DNA of 64,000 nt from Campylobacteraceae bacterium (GCA_027081065.1 JALWLW010000008.1:6446-70445); one strand, 5' to 3'; positions 53,733-63,573 are shown, counted from the stretch's first letter. Notes: generated by a model not told the origin, from the letters alone. Numbers and translations are program-made.

Positions 53733-54344
53733 TTATAAATATTGTACAATACCTATTTTTTTCCCATTAACTTTTTGCACATCTATTTCAAAAGTCTCAG
53801 GTGCTTCTAAACCAATAATAGCAATAGGAACGGACAATACATCTCTTAATGGATTTAGATAAGTAAGAAATTTTTCATATTCTCCAACTGCACCATCAAA
53901 TCCACCTTTGGTTTTTAAATCTTTTGTGGCACAAATGATTACACCCACTTCTGTATCAATCTCTTTTTTCACATGATTTAACTCTCCTACTAAAACAGGC
54001 TTTATCAAATTCCAAGCTATGGCTTCACCATGATTAAATGCTACCTCAACAGATATACTCTCTTTTGCAAAATCAAGTCTCCAACGATTACCACTATATT
54101 CATCATCTTGAAAAATATAACTCTCTTCATTCCATCCTAAATTTACTAACTTTACTTTTAATAGATTATTGATAGATTCAGAAATACTTTTAGCTTGTCG
54201 AGGATTATTTTGATGATGCTCTATAATCTCACTATCTGTAATACTCTCTATTGCCAATAATAATTCATTCCAAACACTACTATAACTTGGTTCATTCTCT
54301 AAAATAATCTCAGCATGTCTAAAAGAGTGTATTTTATATCTCAT
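53733..54344 (-). CDS. BglII/BstYI-like type II restriction endonuclease
   Basis: 203 residues. The C-terminal half resembles the BglII/BstYI group: WRLDFAKESISVEVAFNHGE (Asp and Glu-x-Ala of a PD-(D/E)xK-type site, about 88-107), then KPVLVGELNHVKKEIDTEVG, GVIICATKDLKTKGGF and LSVPIAIIGLEAPETFEID. These enzymes cut at or around GATC-centred sites, but the site here is unknown. Its start overlaps the methyltransferase stop by 11 bases, which ties the pair into a restriction-modification unit inserted between tsf and hom. Confidence 0.72.
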   Translation of the reverse strand: MRYKIHSFRHAEIILENEPSYSSVWNELLLAIESITDSEIIEHHQNNPRQAKSISESINNLLKVKLVNLGWNEESYIFQDDEYSGNRWRLDFAKESISVEVAFNHGEAIAWNLIKPVLVGELNHVKKEIDTEVGVIICATKDLKTKGGFDGAVGEYEKFLTYLNPLRDVLSVPIAIIGLEAPETFEIDVQKVNGKKIGIVQYL

Positions 54345-55656
54345 CTAATAATTTTCTCCCTATTCTCTCAACAATCCCAACAACCAAAGCATTACCCATT
54401 AAAAAAGCACGTTTGCTATCAGTTACACCTATCGTATGATTATCAGGAAACATGTTTAGTCGTTCAAGCTCTATTGGGGTTAATCTTCGATGTCGTCCAT
54501 TTACTTCAACCACGTGTTTAAAGCGTGAAGCAGATGCTCCACCTTCTCCTGTGATAATCGTTCTTGATGGTTTATCTAACGCATCAGGGAAACCCATGCT
54601 TCCTTCACTATAAACATACTCATGACCCGTTTTTTTATTTATACGAGGTATAGACTTAGCACCTTTTTGATATTGCCATTTTTTTAACTCTTCATCATCA
54701 ATATAAAACTCTTTAGGCACATCTTTTTCATCTATTAAAAAATCACCCAATACAGAGTAAGCTCCTTGGTAATCTACCTCTACACGACTGGTATGATACT
54801 CACCATCAATCATGTACCCACTCTCCCAAAAAGCATTCTTTTTAGGAGTCTCTTTGTTAAAGTTTTCAGTAATTTCAACCAAATCACTCTCCAACTTTCT
54901 ACTTATAAGCGTTTTATTGTCTATAGGCTTAACGGGGAATGTTTTAGAGAGCAACAACTCATTATTTAACAGTTCATTAGTTGAGAACTTTTGTAATTTC
55001 GCATAGAGTTTTATACCTTGTTTATAGGCTAATATAAAAACTCGTCTTCGTCGTTGAGGCATTCCATACTCCGAAGCATTAATCACACGCCACTCTACAG
55101 CATATCCAAGTGAATTTAAAGACGATAAAATAATTGCAAAGTCACGACCACGTTGAGAAGCAGGAGACTTTAGAAGGCGATCAACATTTTCAAGAAGTAG
55201 ATACTTAGGAGCTTTCTCTTTTTTTTGAAATAAAATTTTATAGATAGACCACCATAAAACACCCTTTTTACCAACAATTCCATGAGCATTTTTAAGGGTA
55301 CTTGCTACCGAATAGTCTTGGCAAGGAAAACCACCAACCAATAAATCATGCTCGGGAATAGTATCTACATCTACTTCTGCTATGTCTTCGTTAGAGTGAT
55401 TTTCAAAACCAAATCTAGCACAATAAACATCTGAAGCGTGTTGTGTTTTAGTAGAGGGTTCCCATTGATTACTCCAAACAATGTCAAAATTTTGCTCTTT
55501 ATTACTTGCTTTTTCTAAACCAATACGAAAACCACCCACACCAGCGAATAACTCAATGGTTCTAATAGTATTGGTGTCTGTCTGATGCATCATTGTAGTC
55601 AAAGGGTTTCCCTCTAAATTATTTTTAATATGGAATAAATTTGGAGTAATCATCAT
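54334..55656 (-). CDS. DNA cytosine-5 methyltransferase
   Basis: 440 residues. C5 methyltransferase motifs: FAGVGGFRIGLE (I), GGFPCQDYSVAST with the catalytic Cys (IV), LLLENVDRLLKSP (VI), QRRRRVFILAY (VIII), then a target-recognition region (about 220-360) and RRLTPIELERLNMFPDNHT (IX) with FLMGNALVVGIVERIG (X). The first ATG follows AGGA by 5 bases. It methylates cytosine to protect DNA from the partner nuclease; the target sequence is not deducible. Translated first, then the nuclease by overlap. Confidence 0.9.
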   Translation of the reverse strand: MMITPNLFHIKNNLEGNPLTTMMHQTDTNTIRTIELFAGVGGFRIGLEKASNKEQNFDIVWSNQWEPSTKTQHASDVYCARFGFENHSNEDIAEVDVDTIPEHDLLVGGFPCQDYSVASTLKNAHGIVGKKGVLWWSIYKILFQKKEKAPKYLLLENVDRLLKSPASQRGRDFAIILSSLNSLGYAVEWRVINASEYGMPQRRRRVFILAYKQGIKLYAKLQKFSTNELLNNELLLSKTFPVKPIDNKTLISRKLESDLVEITENFNKETPKKNAFWESGYMIDGEYHTSRVEVDYQGAYSVLGDFLIDEKDVPKEFYIDDEELKKWQYQKGAKSIPRINKKTGHEYVYSEGSMGFPDALDKPSRTIITGEGGASASRFKHVVEVNGRHRRLTPIELERLNMFPDNHTIGVTDSKRAFLMGNALVVGIVERIGRKLLDEI

Positions 55657-55737
55657 AAATCCTATTCTAACAGTTATGTTAAAATAGTACCATGATTTGT
55701 AAATATAGCGAAGAAATATGACAAATTGTCATATTCT

Positions 55738-57003
55738 CTACTTCTCAATCCTCATCATAGCAATTTCACCATGAACACAGTCAAGCTTTTTAAAGGCTAA
55801 TATCGCTTCTTGAATCTTTGCTTCTTGACATTCATGAGTAGTGAACAATAGTTTTACATGCCCATCTTCAACATGTGGTTTTTGTAGCATTGACTCAATG
55901 GAGATTCCAAAAGCATCTAAGGCATTGGTTACTTTTGCTAACACACCTGACTTGTCATCTACTTCCATTCTTAGGTAATAATGTGTGACTATCTCTTCTT
56001 CAGGAAGAAGTTCTAAGCCTCCACCCTCTAAACCTTTTTTATACCCTAGCATTGGACCTTGGTTTCCACGTACAATGTCTACAATATCTGCAATAACAGC
56101 AGAAGCCGTAGCATCTCCACCAGCTCCAGGTCCGTAGTACATGGTTTCACCCACACGGTCACCTACGACTGAGACGGCATTCATAACACCATCGACTTTG
56201 GCTATCATGCTAGATGCAAGAATCATGGTTGGGTGAACGCGAAGTTCTACTCCTGCCTCTGTTTTTTTAGCAATTCCAAGTAGTTTAATCTCATAGCCAA
56301 ACTCTTTGGCAAAATCTACATCGGTAGAAGTGATATTTTGAATACCTTCAATGAGTATATCTTCAGGTTTCGCCTCAATCCCATAAGCAATACTTGCTAA
56401 AATAAGCAGTTTATGAGAAGCATCAAAACCACCTACATCAAAAGTTGGGTCAGCTTCTGCATAACCTAGCTCTTGGGCTTCTTTTAAAATCTCATCGTAC
56501 AAAGCACCTTCATTAATCATTTTGCTTAGCATATAGTTGGTTGTTCCATTCATAATACCTTGAATGGACTCAATATGATTGGCAGCTAAACCACTACGCA
56601 ATGCTCCAATAATAGGAATACCACCTGCTGTACTTGCTTCATACATAAGTGGAATATCTCCTGCAATAGTTTGTAGTTCATAACGATGATAAGCCAAAAG
56701 TGCTTTGTTGGCTGTTACTACTGCTTTCCCATTTTCTAAAGCTTTCTTTACAAGTTCATAAGGTTCTTCTACACCACCCATAAGCTCTACAACTATGTCA
56801 ATTTCAGGGTCATTGACTACATCTAAAGGGTTGTCAGAGAGTGTAATGCTTACGCCTCTATCTTTTGATAGATTTTTAACTACACCAGACTTTACAATCA
56901 TTTTTTTACCAGCTCGGGCTTCTAAAATATCTGCATTAGTTTCTAAAATATTTGCAACAGCAGACCCTACTGTTCCAACACCAAGTATTCCTATTTTAAC
57001 CAT
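55738..57003 (-). CDS. hom: Homoserine dehydrogenase
   Basis: 421 residues: NAD(P)-binding domain (GILGVGTVGSAVANIL), catalytic domain (EASTAGGIPIIGAL; GIMNGTTNYMLSKM; AEADPTFDVGGFDASHK) and a C-terminal ACT domain (about 345-421) for feedback by threonine. It makes homoserine for threonine and methionine. Its start abuts the aminotransferase stop. Confidence 0.95.
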   Translation of the reverse strand: MVKIGILGVGTVGSAVANILETNADILEARAGKKMIVKSGVVKNLSKDRGVSITLSDNPLDVVNDPEIDIVVELMGGVEEPYELVKKALENGKAVVTANKALLAYHRYELQTIAGDIPLMYEASTAGGIPIIGALRSGLAANHIESIQGIMNGTTNYMLSKMINEGALYDEILKEAQELGYAEADPTFDVGGFDASHKLLILASIAYGIEAKPEDILIEGIQNITSTDVDFAKEFGYEIKLLGIAKKTEAGVELRVHPTMILASSMIAKVDGVMNAVSVVGDRVGETMYYGPGAGGDATASAVIADIVDIVRGNQGPMLGYKKGLEGGGLELLPEEEIVTHYYLRMEVDDKSGVLAKVTNALDAFGISIESMLQKPHVEDGHVKLLFTTHECQEAKIQEAILAFKKLDCVHGEIAMMRIEK

Positions 57004-58242
57004 CTATTCCCCTTTTTCTTTATTTTCAGTATCGACTATTTTCAAAAACTTTTTAATATTTCTTGCTGCTTGACGGATTCTATTTTCATTTTCAATGAGT
57101 GCTATACGAACATATTGGTCACCATATTTACCAAAACCAATACCTGGGCTTACAGCAACACCAGCTTCGACTAACAATCTTTTTGAGAATTCTAAACTTC
57201 CCATAGCTCTACAAGATTCAGGAATTTTACCCCAAATAAACATGGAAGCATTTGGTTTACCCATATGCCATCCTGCATTTTCAAATGCTTGTAACATGAC
57301 ATCTCTACGTTTTTCATAGAGAGGAATAATCTGCTCATCAGGTACATAATGATGATCATCAAGTGCCACAGTAGCAGCGACTTGAATTGGTGTGAACATC
57401 CCATAGTCTAACCAAGATTTAATGCTTTGTAATGCACCAATAAGCTTTTGATTCCCACATACAAAACCAACACGCCAACCAGCCATGTTGTAAGATTTTG
57501 ACATAGTGTAAGCTTCAACTGCAACGTCTTTCGCCCCTTCAACTTCTAAAATAGAAGGTGTTTTATACCCATCAAAAGTAATATCAGCATAAGCAATATC
57601 AGAGATAATATAAAAACGTTTCTCTTTAGCTAAAGCAACAATACGCTCATAAAACGCAGGAGTTACTGTTGCAGTTGTTGGATTATGTGGAAAGTTTAAA
57701 ACTAAAAATTTTGCTTTTGGTAGAGAGTTATCAAGTGCATTATTTAAGTCAATAAAAAACTGCTCTTCATCTACTTCAAAATTCTCCTCATCAAATTTAA
57801 GCTCCATCTTCTCTACATTTGCACCTGCAAGTATAAATGCTTGAGAATGAATAGGGTAGGTCGGGTCGGGGACAATAGCAACGTCCCCTGGGTTAGAGAT
57901 GGCTTGAACCAAGTGAACATAACCCTCTTTACTCCCCATAGTTGCTACAACTTCTGTGTTAGGGTCAAGCTCTACATTATATTTTCTCTTGTACCAATTG
58001 CTCATAGCAAGACGAAGTTTATAGATCCCCTTACTCGCACTATAACCATGCGTTTTATCACGTTGTGCTGTTTCACAAAGTTTGTCAATAATAGGTTGAG
58101 GAGTTCTCGCATCTGGGTTTCCCATAGAAAAATCTATAATATCTTCACCAGCTCTTCTTGCTGACATTTTCAAATCATTTATCTCAGCAAAAATATACTT
58201 TGGCAATCTGTTTATTTTTTCAAATTGAATCTCATCAAACAT
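57004..58242 (-). CDS. Class I aminotransferase (LL-DAP/alanine/aspartate type)
   Basis: 412 residues from the ATG with AGAGGA upstream (a GTG five codons earlier is less likely). The PLP lysine is in AYTMSKSYNMAGWRVGFVCG; DFSMGNPDARTPQ and NFPHNPTTATV are typical of fold-type I enzymes close to alanine and aspartate aminotransferases. Operon with hom fits amino-acid synthesis, but the exact amino donor/acceptor pair is open. Confidence 0.85.
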   Translation of the reverse strand: MFDEIQFEKINRLPKYIFAEINDLKMSARRAGEDIIDFSMGNPDARTPQPIIDKLCETAQRDKTHGYSASKGIYKLRLAMSNWYKRKYNVELDPNTEVVATMGSKEGYVHLVQAISNPGDVAIVPDPTYPIHSQAFILAGANVEKMELKFDEENFEVDEEQFFIDLNNALDNSLPKAKFLVLNFPHNPTTATVTPAFYERIVALAKEKRFYIISDIAYADITFDGYKTPSILEVEGAKDVAVEAYTMSKSYNMAGWRVGFVCGNQKLIGALQSIKSWLDYGMFTPIQVAATVALDDHHYVPDEQIIPLYEKRRDVMLQAFENAGWHMGKPNASMFIWGKIPESCRAMGSLEFSKRLLVEAGVAVSPGIGFGKYGDQYVRIALIENENRIRQAARNIKKFLKIVDTENKEKGE

Positions 58243-58343
58243 TACTATCCTCTTCACTCATTATTTCAGTTTTATACATTAATATTATTTTAATCAATAC
58301 TATTTTTTAATATTTTAAGAAAAAATTATAAAAAACGAAAGCC

Positions 58344-59342
58344 TTACCAACCTCTACGTCCATTTAATTCTCTAAACTCTTTTTTAGTTATCTCTCGCAT
58401 TTCTAAACTATCAATGTAAAAATAATGTTTTTTATTATCAGCTAATTCTAAAGTTGTATCATTTGCTACAAGATCTAAATAACCATGTCCTGTAACCAAA
58501 AGCCAACGTCCATCATTGATATTAAAAGGAGTTGAGCTTTTTTTCATAAACTCTCTACGCTTTTTATTATCTAAATTAATAAAACCAAACCAAAGCATTC
58601 CTCTTGTAGGATTAATATTAACCGTTGTAATGGAGGGTTGTGTTACTGCTTCTACTTGATTTTCAACTTCAGTAACTTTTGTTGAACTATTTTCTTCATT
58701 TGCTAAAAATTCTTCTGAGACTTCTTTTAAAACTTCTGCTATTGATTTATTTGCTTCTTTGGAGTCATCTACTGCCTTAGAGAGTACATCACTTTTTTTC
58801 TCATTATCCAAAGTCTCACTATTTAAAACAATCGGTTCAACCTTAGGTGCAATAGGAGTCTTGATTCTTATAGACTCCTCTTCAGACTTTCCCACAACAA
58901 CCTTAGTAGCATCTTCATCACTTACATTGTTTTCTAATGCTTTTTTATCATCAAAAAAATCTTTTTTATCTTCAATTTGTTGAATTAATGAGCCTAATTT
59001 ACCTTCAGTATAAAGATAATAACCTCCCCCTAAGAGTGCTAAAATAATAAAAAGTTTAAAAAATGAGAAACCTCCTCCCTCAACTGAATCTTTTGCTACC
59101 ATAACAACTTTTTCATCAGAAGGTCTATGCTCTTCATAATATGTTTTAATTCTATCACGAAGTTCACTAACATCGATTTCTTTATATTCTCTTTCAAGAA
59201 TTAATAAAAAACCTAATGCTTTTACTCTATTTAATCGTTCAAAATCTTCTTCAACTAAATACTTTAAATTGATTGTTGAAATATTTGTTTTTGAAGATAC
59301 CCCTTCAATACCATCTGTGTCTACTATCTCGTTAAATAACAT
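58344..59342 (-). CDS. Campylobacterota-type membrane protein, unknown
   Basis: 332 residues. An N-terminal soluble part (1-90), one membrane helix (about 93-113, FSFFKLFIILALLGGGYYLY), a long low-complexity Glu/Lys/Ser region (about 120-240) and a C-terminal beta-rich domain (TTVNINPTRGMLWFGFINL; GRWLLVTGHGYLDLVANDTT) that should lie in the periplasm. The layout recalls RodZ-like proteins without a proven link. The same order (this protein, SpoU methyltransferase, rsmI, rpmE) occurs in Campylobacter jejuni. Starts inside the methyltransferase gene's end (11-base overlap). Confidence 0.7.
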   Translation of the reverse strand: MLFNEIVDTDGIEGVSSKTNISTINLKYLVEEDFERLNRVKALGFLLILEREYKEIDVSELRDRIKTYYEEHRPSDEKVVMVAKDSVEGGGFSFFKLFIILALLGGGYYLYTEGKLGSLIQQIEDKKDFFDDKKALENNVSDEDATKVVVGKSEEESIRIKTPIAPKVEPIVLNSETLDNEKKSDVLSKAVDDSKEANKSIAEVLKEVSEEFLANEENSSTKVTEVENQVEAVTQPSITTVNINPTRGMLWFGFINLDNKKRREFMKKSSTPFNINDGRWLLVTGHGYLDLVANDTTLELADNKKHYFYIDSLEMREITKKEFRELNGRRGW

Positions 59343-60015
59343 TTCCCATCCTATGAATTAATATTGCTGCTGCTGCACTTACGTTTAGTGAGTTAAACTC
59401 ACGTTTCATTTCTATTGATACTATCTGATCTACTTTTGACCTTGCCCTTTTTGAAAGTCCAGCACCTTCAGAACCTAAAATTAATACCTTTTTTTGACTA
59501 AACTGACATTTATTAAGCTGTTCACCATCCATTGAAGCACCATAAATTTTAAAATTTACTTGTTTAAGTTCATTTAAAACATCTAATACATTAGGAATAA
59601 GTACAAAAGGCATCTCCAACAAAGCACCAGAACTTGTACGAACAATAGACGCTATATTTAATGTTTTTACCCCTGTTGCAATGATGCCATCTACACCTAG
59701 AGCATATGCTGACCGTACAATAGCACCTATGTTCCCTGTGTCAGTTAAAGCATCAAGGACTACAATAAAGTTCTCTTTTTTCAAACTATTTAAATCACTT
59801 TGCTCCAAAGGGTCTAACTCAAGCAAAATACCTTGATGATTACCTCCTTTACTCATGCTTTGAGCCCATTTCTCTTCTAAAAATTTAATTTTATCTCGGT
59901 TAGCTTCAAAAAGCTTTTGAGGTAAAATTCCTTTTTTAGCAATATATATTGTTTTAATTTTTGCCTCATGCGATTCAAGTGCATGTAAACAGACTTGTTT
60001 TCCATAAATAATCAT
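59332..60015 (-). CDS. SpoU/TrmH-family RNA ribose methyltransferase (RlmB-like)
   Basis: 227 residues from the ATG opening MIIYGKQVCLHALESHEAKI; the earlier ATG lies 12 codons before, without the substrate-domain pattern. An N-terminal substrate-binding domain (1-75) is followed by the knotted SPOUT domain with VVLDALTDTGNIGAIVRSA, LGSEGAGLSKRARS and SLNVSAAAAILIHRM. It 2'-O-methylates an RNA, most likely 23S G2251 (RlmB). Overlaps the downstream membrane protein gene by 11 bases. Confidence 0.88.
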   Translation of the reverse strand: MIIYGKQVCLHALESHEAKIKTIYIAKKGILPQKLFEANRDKIKFLEEKWAQSMSKGGNHQGILLELDPLEQSDLNSLKKENFIVVLDALTDTGNIGAIVRSAYALGVDGIIATGVKTLNIASIVRTSSGALLEMPFVLIPNVLDVLNELKQVNFKIYGASMDGEQLNKCQFSQKKVLILGSEGAGLSKRARSKVDQIVSIEMKREFNSLNVSAAAAILIHRMGNVI

Positions 60016-60103
60016 AACAGAGATTCTACCTTTTTTTGTTATAGGTATCACTTAGAAAAACTCTTTTTAATTAGCTCTGACTTTTAAACTGTATCATTGA
60101 TTA

Positions 60104-60925
60104 TCATTTAATGAGTATTTCATACCACTCTTTAACAGATTTATCTGTTAATTTAGCTAAAAGTTTTGCTTTAACTTTAGGTTGCAAATCAAAAGCTAAG
60201 ATATCTTCTACATAAAGTGCCTTTAGCTCTTCTTTTTTAGCAGCAATAACCACCACCCATTCACCTTTGGGATTGATGCTTTGACTCTCAAATGCTTCCA
60301 AAATTTCTTTCGCAGAGCCTCTATAGTAATGTTGAAATTTTTTAGTTAACTCTTTAGAAAAAAATACTTCTCTATCTTCATCAATATTTACAATTTCACC
60401 AATAAGCTTCTCTATTCTATGAGGGGCTTCATATAATACAACATTTGTTTTACTATTCATTATCTCAACAAGTCTACGTGTTCGTTCAGACCCTTTTTGA
60501 GGAAGAAAAGCACAAAAGGTAAATGCCCCCTCTTTAAAACCAGAAGCTGCATAAGCTGTGGTAACAGCTGTTCCCCCTGGTAAAATATCGTAAGAGAGTT
60601 TATGCTTTTGACAATACTCTACTAAAACCTGCCCTGGGTCAGAGATGACAGGCATTCCAGCATCTGAGACATAGACCACTTCTTCACACTCTAGTCGTGA
60701 GGCTATCTCGTTTAAACGTGCGACACCATTATGTTCATGAAAAGATAAAAATTCAACCTCATCAGAGGGATAAGTAAAATCAAAACGCTCTTCTAAGATA
60801 TGTAATAATCTTTTCGTCTCGCGTGTATCTTCACATAAAAATAATGTGGCTTTTTCAAACTCTTTTAACGCTCGAATGGTAATGTCTTGGGGGTTTCCAA
60901 TGGGAGTGGGAATAAATGTTAGCAT
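60104..60925 (-). CDS. rsmI: 16S rRNA 2'-O-methyltransferase RsmI
   Basis: 273 residues, SAM-dependent tetrapyrrole-methylase fold. Motifs: FIPTPIGNPQDITIRAL, FLCEDTRETKRLL, VYVSDAGMPVISDPGQVLV, and GAFTFCAFLPQKGSERTRRL. It methylates C1402 of 16S rRNA. Follows rpmE by 42 bases, as in relatives. Confidence 0.94.
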   Translation of the reverse strand: MLTFIPTPIGNPQDITIRALKEFEKATLFLCEDTRETKRLLHILEERFDFTYPSDEVEFLSFHEHNGVARLNEIASRLECEEVVYVSDAGMPVISDPGQVLVEYCQKHKLSYDILPGGTAVTTAYAASGFKEGAFTFCAFLPQKGSERTRRLVEIMNSKTNVVLYEAPHRIEKLIGEIVNIDEDREVFFSKELTKKFQHYYRGSAKEILEAFESQSINPKGEWVVVIAAKKEELKALYVEDILAFDLQPKVKAKLLAKLTDKSVKEWYEILIK

Positions 60926-60967
60926 CTCTATTAAAAAGATTGACTAAAGAAGCCAATCTTGCAACCA

Positions 60968-61165
60968 TTAAAGGTTGTATTTTTTCTTAAATTTATCAAT
61001 TCTTCCAGCAGCATCAACGCTTCTTTCAGAACCTGTGAAGAATGGGTGACATTCATTACAAATATCAATTGTCATTTCAGCTTTGTTTGTTCTAATTTCA
61101 AACTCGTTTCCACAAGCACATTTAACTTTACATTCTTTGTAATCTGGGTGTATCTCTTTTCTCAT
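60968..61165 (-). CDS. rpmE: 50S ribosomal protein L31 (zinc form)
   Basis: 65 residues from the ATG giving [20 protein letters not shown]; the frame runs 22 codons further upstream but that part is leader. Zinc ligands C16-x-C18 and C36xxC39 (with C12) mark the zinc-binding C+ form. A 7-bp inverted repeat CAGGTTA-c-TAACCTG (61193-61207) sits 28 bases before the start. Confidence 0.95.
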   Translation of the reverse strand: MRKEIHPDYKECKVKCACGNEFEIRTNKAEMTIDICNECHPFFTGSERSVDAAGRIDKFKKKYNL

Positions 61166-61282
61166 CATAAGACCTTTTAGTATGTATTTGGTCAGGTTAC
61201 TAACCTGCTCTAGCATATAGCTCTTCTTCAAAATGAAGGTTATTCTCGTAAAACTCTTGGAAATACGAGAAATTTCGAGCGA

Positions 61283-61288
61283 ATTATA
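61283..61288 (-). promoter_or_regulatory. Candidate -10 box of the rpmE-rsmI operon
   Basis: TATAAT on the minus strand, in the context TTGGCTATAATTCGC, lies 118 bases before the rpmE start. The leader between contains a 15-base palindrome (61193-61207) that could serve control of L31 by binding its own mRNA, as known for L31 in other bacteria. Confidence 0.45.
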
Positions 61289-61417
61289 GCCAAAAGCCCT
61301 TTAGGAAAAGTTTTAAACTCTTGTTTATGAAACATTAATAAAAGGTATATATACTGTTTTTAAAAGCACGTTAAAATATAACCATCTAAAATACTATGCA
61401 GTTAAAGGAAAAAATTC

Positions 61418-62368
61418 ATGAAAAATCTACTCTTAATACTCACGCTACTAAGCATCTCAGCACTCCATGCTGAAAATATCAAACCATGGTCAGTAGCCTT
61501 AAAAAACTTAAGTGACCAAGAACGTAATGTTATTGTCAACAAAGGTACAGAACGACCTTATACAGGAAAATATCTTAACAATAAAGAAGAAGGGGTCTAC
61601 ACCTGTAAAGTTTGTGGGACACCTCTATATAGGTCTAATGACAAATTTAACTCTCACTGTGGTTGGCCAAGTTTTGATGATGAGATAAAAGGAGCAATTA
61701 AACATCAAAAAGACAAAGATGGTTACCGAATAGAAATTCTTTGTGCCAAATGTGATGCCCACTTAGGGCATCTGTTTAAAGGTGAAGGAATGACAGCTAA
61801 AAATACGCGTCATTGTGTCAACTCCATCTCTTTAAACTTTAAAAAGAAAGAAGAGAATAAAAGCAAAGAAGCAAAAAATGACAATGGTCTCAAACATGCC
61901 TACTTTGCAGGTGGCTGTTTTTGGGGAGTTGAGTATCATTTAGAATCCATTAAAGGTGTAAAAGATGCCATCTCTGGTTATATGGGTGGGACTATGAAGA
62001 ACCCCAGCTATTATGATGTTGTTAGAAAAAATACAGGTCACCTAGAGACTGTAGAAGTAATTTATGACCCTAACATAGTAAGCTATGAAACTTTAGCCAA
62101 AGCCTTTTTTGAGATTCACGACCCCACCCAAACAGATGGGCAAGGTCCAGACATTGGATCACAGTATCTATCTGCCGTTTTTGTAAAAAATACCAAAGAG
62201 AAAAAAACAGTTCAAGAACTTATTAAAACTTTAGAAAATCAAGGGCTAAAGATAGCCACTAAAATCATCGATGCTAATGTCTTTTACAAAGCAGAAGATT
62301 ATCACCAAGACCATTATAAGAAAAAAGGTTCTAAGCCTTATTGTCATGCTTATGTTAAAAGATTTTAA
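61418..62368 (+). CDS. msrBA: Secreted MsrB-MsrA fusion, methionine sulfoxide reductase
   Basis: 316 residues. A signal peptide (MKNLLLILTLLSISALHA) sends it to the periplasm. Residues about 24-143 are MsrB (RPYTGKYLNNKEEGVYTC, FNSHCGWPSFDD with CxxC zinc pairs, NTRHCVNSISL carrying the active Cys). Residues about 160-316 are MsrA (YFAGGCFWGVEYHLE with its active Cys, GGTMKNPSYYDVV, EDYHQDHY). Together they repair both epimers of oxidised methionine. The B-then-A order with export is one of several known arrangements. Promoter not obvious. Confidence 0.93.
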   Translation: MKNLLLILTLLSISALHAENIKPWSVALKNLSDQERNVIVNKGTERPYTGKYLNNKEEGVYTCKVCGTPLYRSNDKFNSHCGWPSFDDEIKGAIKHQKDKDGYRIEILCAKCDAHLGHLFKGEGMTAKNTRHCVNSISLNFKKKEENKSKEAKNDNGLKHAYFAGGCFWGVEYHLESIKGVKDAISGYMGGTMKNPSYYDVVRKNTGHLETVEVIYDPNIVSYETLAKAFFEIHDPTQTDGQGPDIGSQYLSAVFVKNTKEKKTVQELIKTLENQGLKIATKIIDANVFYKAEDYHQDHYKKKGSKPYCHAYVKRF

Positions 62369-62393
62369 ATCTCTTAACATTCCAAATGAATCT

Positions 62394-62843
62394 TTATTTT
62401 TGACTCAAAATGATTCTCTTCCTTAACATTTTCTCTTTATTTGCTTTTACTTCAGCTTCAAGTAATTCAATTAATAGTTTTATATCTGAATTTCCAACAT
62501 ACGTTGTTTCATCTGCTATATCCATTGAGATTTCTTCTCTAATTTGTACTTCTTCTTGATGGGTATCTTCTGGCTGAACTATTAAATCTTTTTCTAGAGT
62601 GGCACACTGTACACTTACAGGTAATGTCTCATTTTTTGCTAAACCCATTTTATTTAATTCTAAAGATAAATTATTTTGGTCTAGAACTAAGAACCCTACA
62701 GTAAGAAGCAAAACTTCTAGTTTAAGAACATTATTTAAAGAAAAAAAACTCTTTTTTTCTGTTTGTCCACTTATCTCTGCTTTGTATGCTTCATATAAAT
62801 CGTTACTTGTTTCTACGGTTTTCTTTTTAAATATTTTCATCAA
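62394..62843 (-). CDS. Hypothetical membrane-associated protein
   Basis: 149 residues with one possible membrane helix (about 40-58, NVLKLEVLLLTVGFLVL), a basic N-terminal cytoplasmic part (FKKKTVETSNDL) and an acidic, Glu-rich outer part ending in a Lys/Arg-rich tail. No family recognised. Convergent with the msrBA gene, 25 bases apart. Confidence 0.55.
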   Translation of the reverse strand: MMKIFKKKTVETSNDLYEAYKAEISGQTEKKSFFSLNNVLKLEVLLLTVGFLVLDQNNLSLELNKMGLAKNETLPVSVQCATLEKDLIVQPEDTHQEEVQIREEISMDIADETTYVGNSDIKLLIELLEAEVKANKEKMLRKRIILSQK

Positions 62844-62969
62844 CTATCCTTTTTTTTCTAGCAGAATAATAAACAAAGAGTTGGTAGTAAAAGTGAAATT
62901 TTTACATAAAAAAAAATATACTTGTTATTCTATGTTATAATTAATAAATTTATTTAAATATAATATAAG

Positions 62970-63509
62970 TTAAAAATGATAATTCCACTTCAATACATAG
63001 ACTCTATTTTCAATAGAAGCAGAAAAATAAGGCTTGTTTTCTTTCGTAGTAAAGTACCATGTTAATCCACTTCCAAGTAAAGCTCCAGCCAAAACATCAT
63101 GTACATAATGTTTTTGAGCATATACACGGCTATAACCTGTATAAGCTGCTGCTAAATATGCTGGAATGGCATACTCCCAGCCATATTTTTTATGAATAAA
63201 GGTTGCCCCTGAAAAGGCACTTGAAGTATGTCCAGAAGGAAAAGATGCATAACTAGATGAATTATTGGGTCGTTGCTCACGAACTGTTTCTTTTAAAATG
63301 GACGTCATAAGAACTGTACTTCCATAACTTTTATAAAACTCCATTTGATCTTCATTATCTCCAGAATAAAGTGTCATTCCATAAGAAACAGTAGGCTAAA
63401 TCATCAACGCTGTAAAATAGACACCTGTTATAATACTTATTACTTCTGAACCTACAGACTGTTTATCAAATGCTTCCTCTTCTAAAGTGAAAACAATCTG
63501 CATCTTCAT
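62970..63509 (-). pseudogene. PAP2-family phosphatase gene interrupted by an amber codon
   Basis: From an ATG at 63507-63509 the frame runs 37 codons, meets TAG at 63396-63398, and continues in the same frame for 142 codons to a normal stop. The part after TAG is a full PAP2 catalytic region: LKETVREQRPN, SFPSGHTSSAFSG and SRVYAQKHYVHDVLAG. The 37 codons before it (EEEAFDKQSVGSEVISIITG, YFTAL) have the look of the missing N-terminal membrane segment. A shorter product from an ATG at 63377 would keep the catalytic motifs but lose the first helix. A broken gene, a recent mutation, or a sequencing error are all possible. Confidence 0.7.
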
Positions 63510-63573
63510 AAGTTATAATATATAAAGCGTTAGCAAACTATTAATTGTCATTATGGCTAAGGAAAAACTAAGC

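Noticed and set aside
62354..62378. Inverted repeat overlapping the msrBA stop codon
   Set aside because: The two arms nearly touch (one-base loop) and contain a mismatch, and no T run follows; position is suggestive but the structure is weak.
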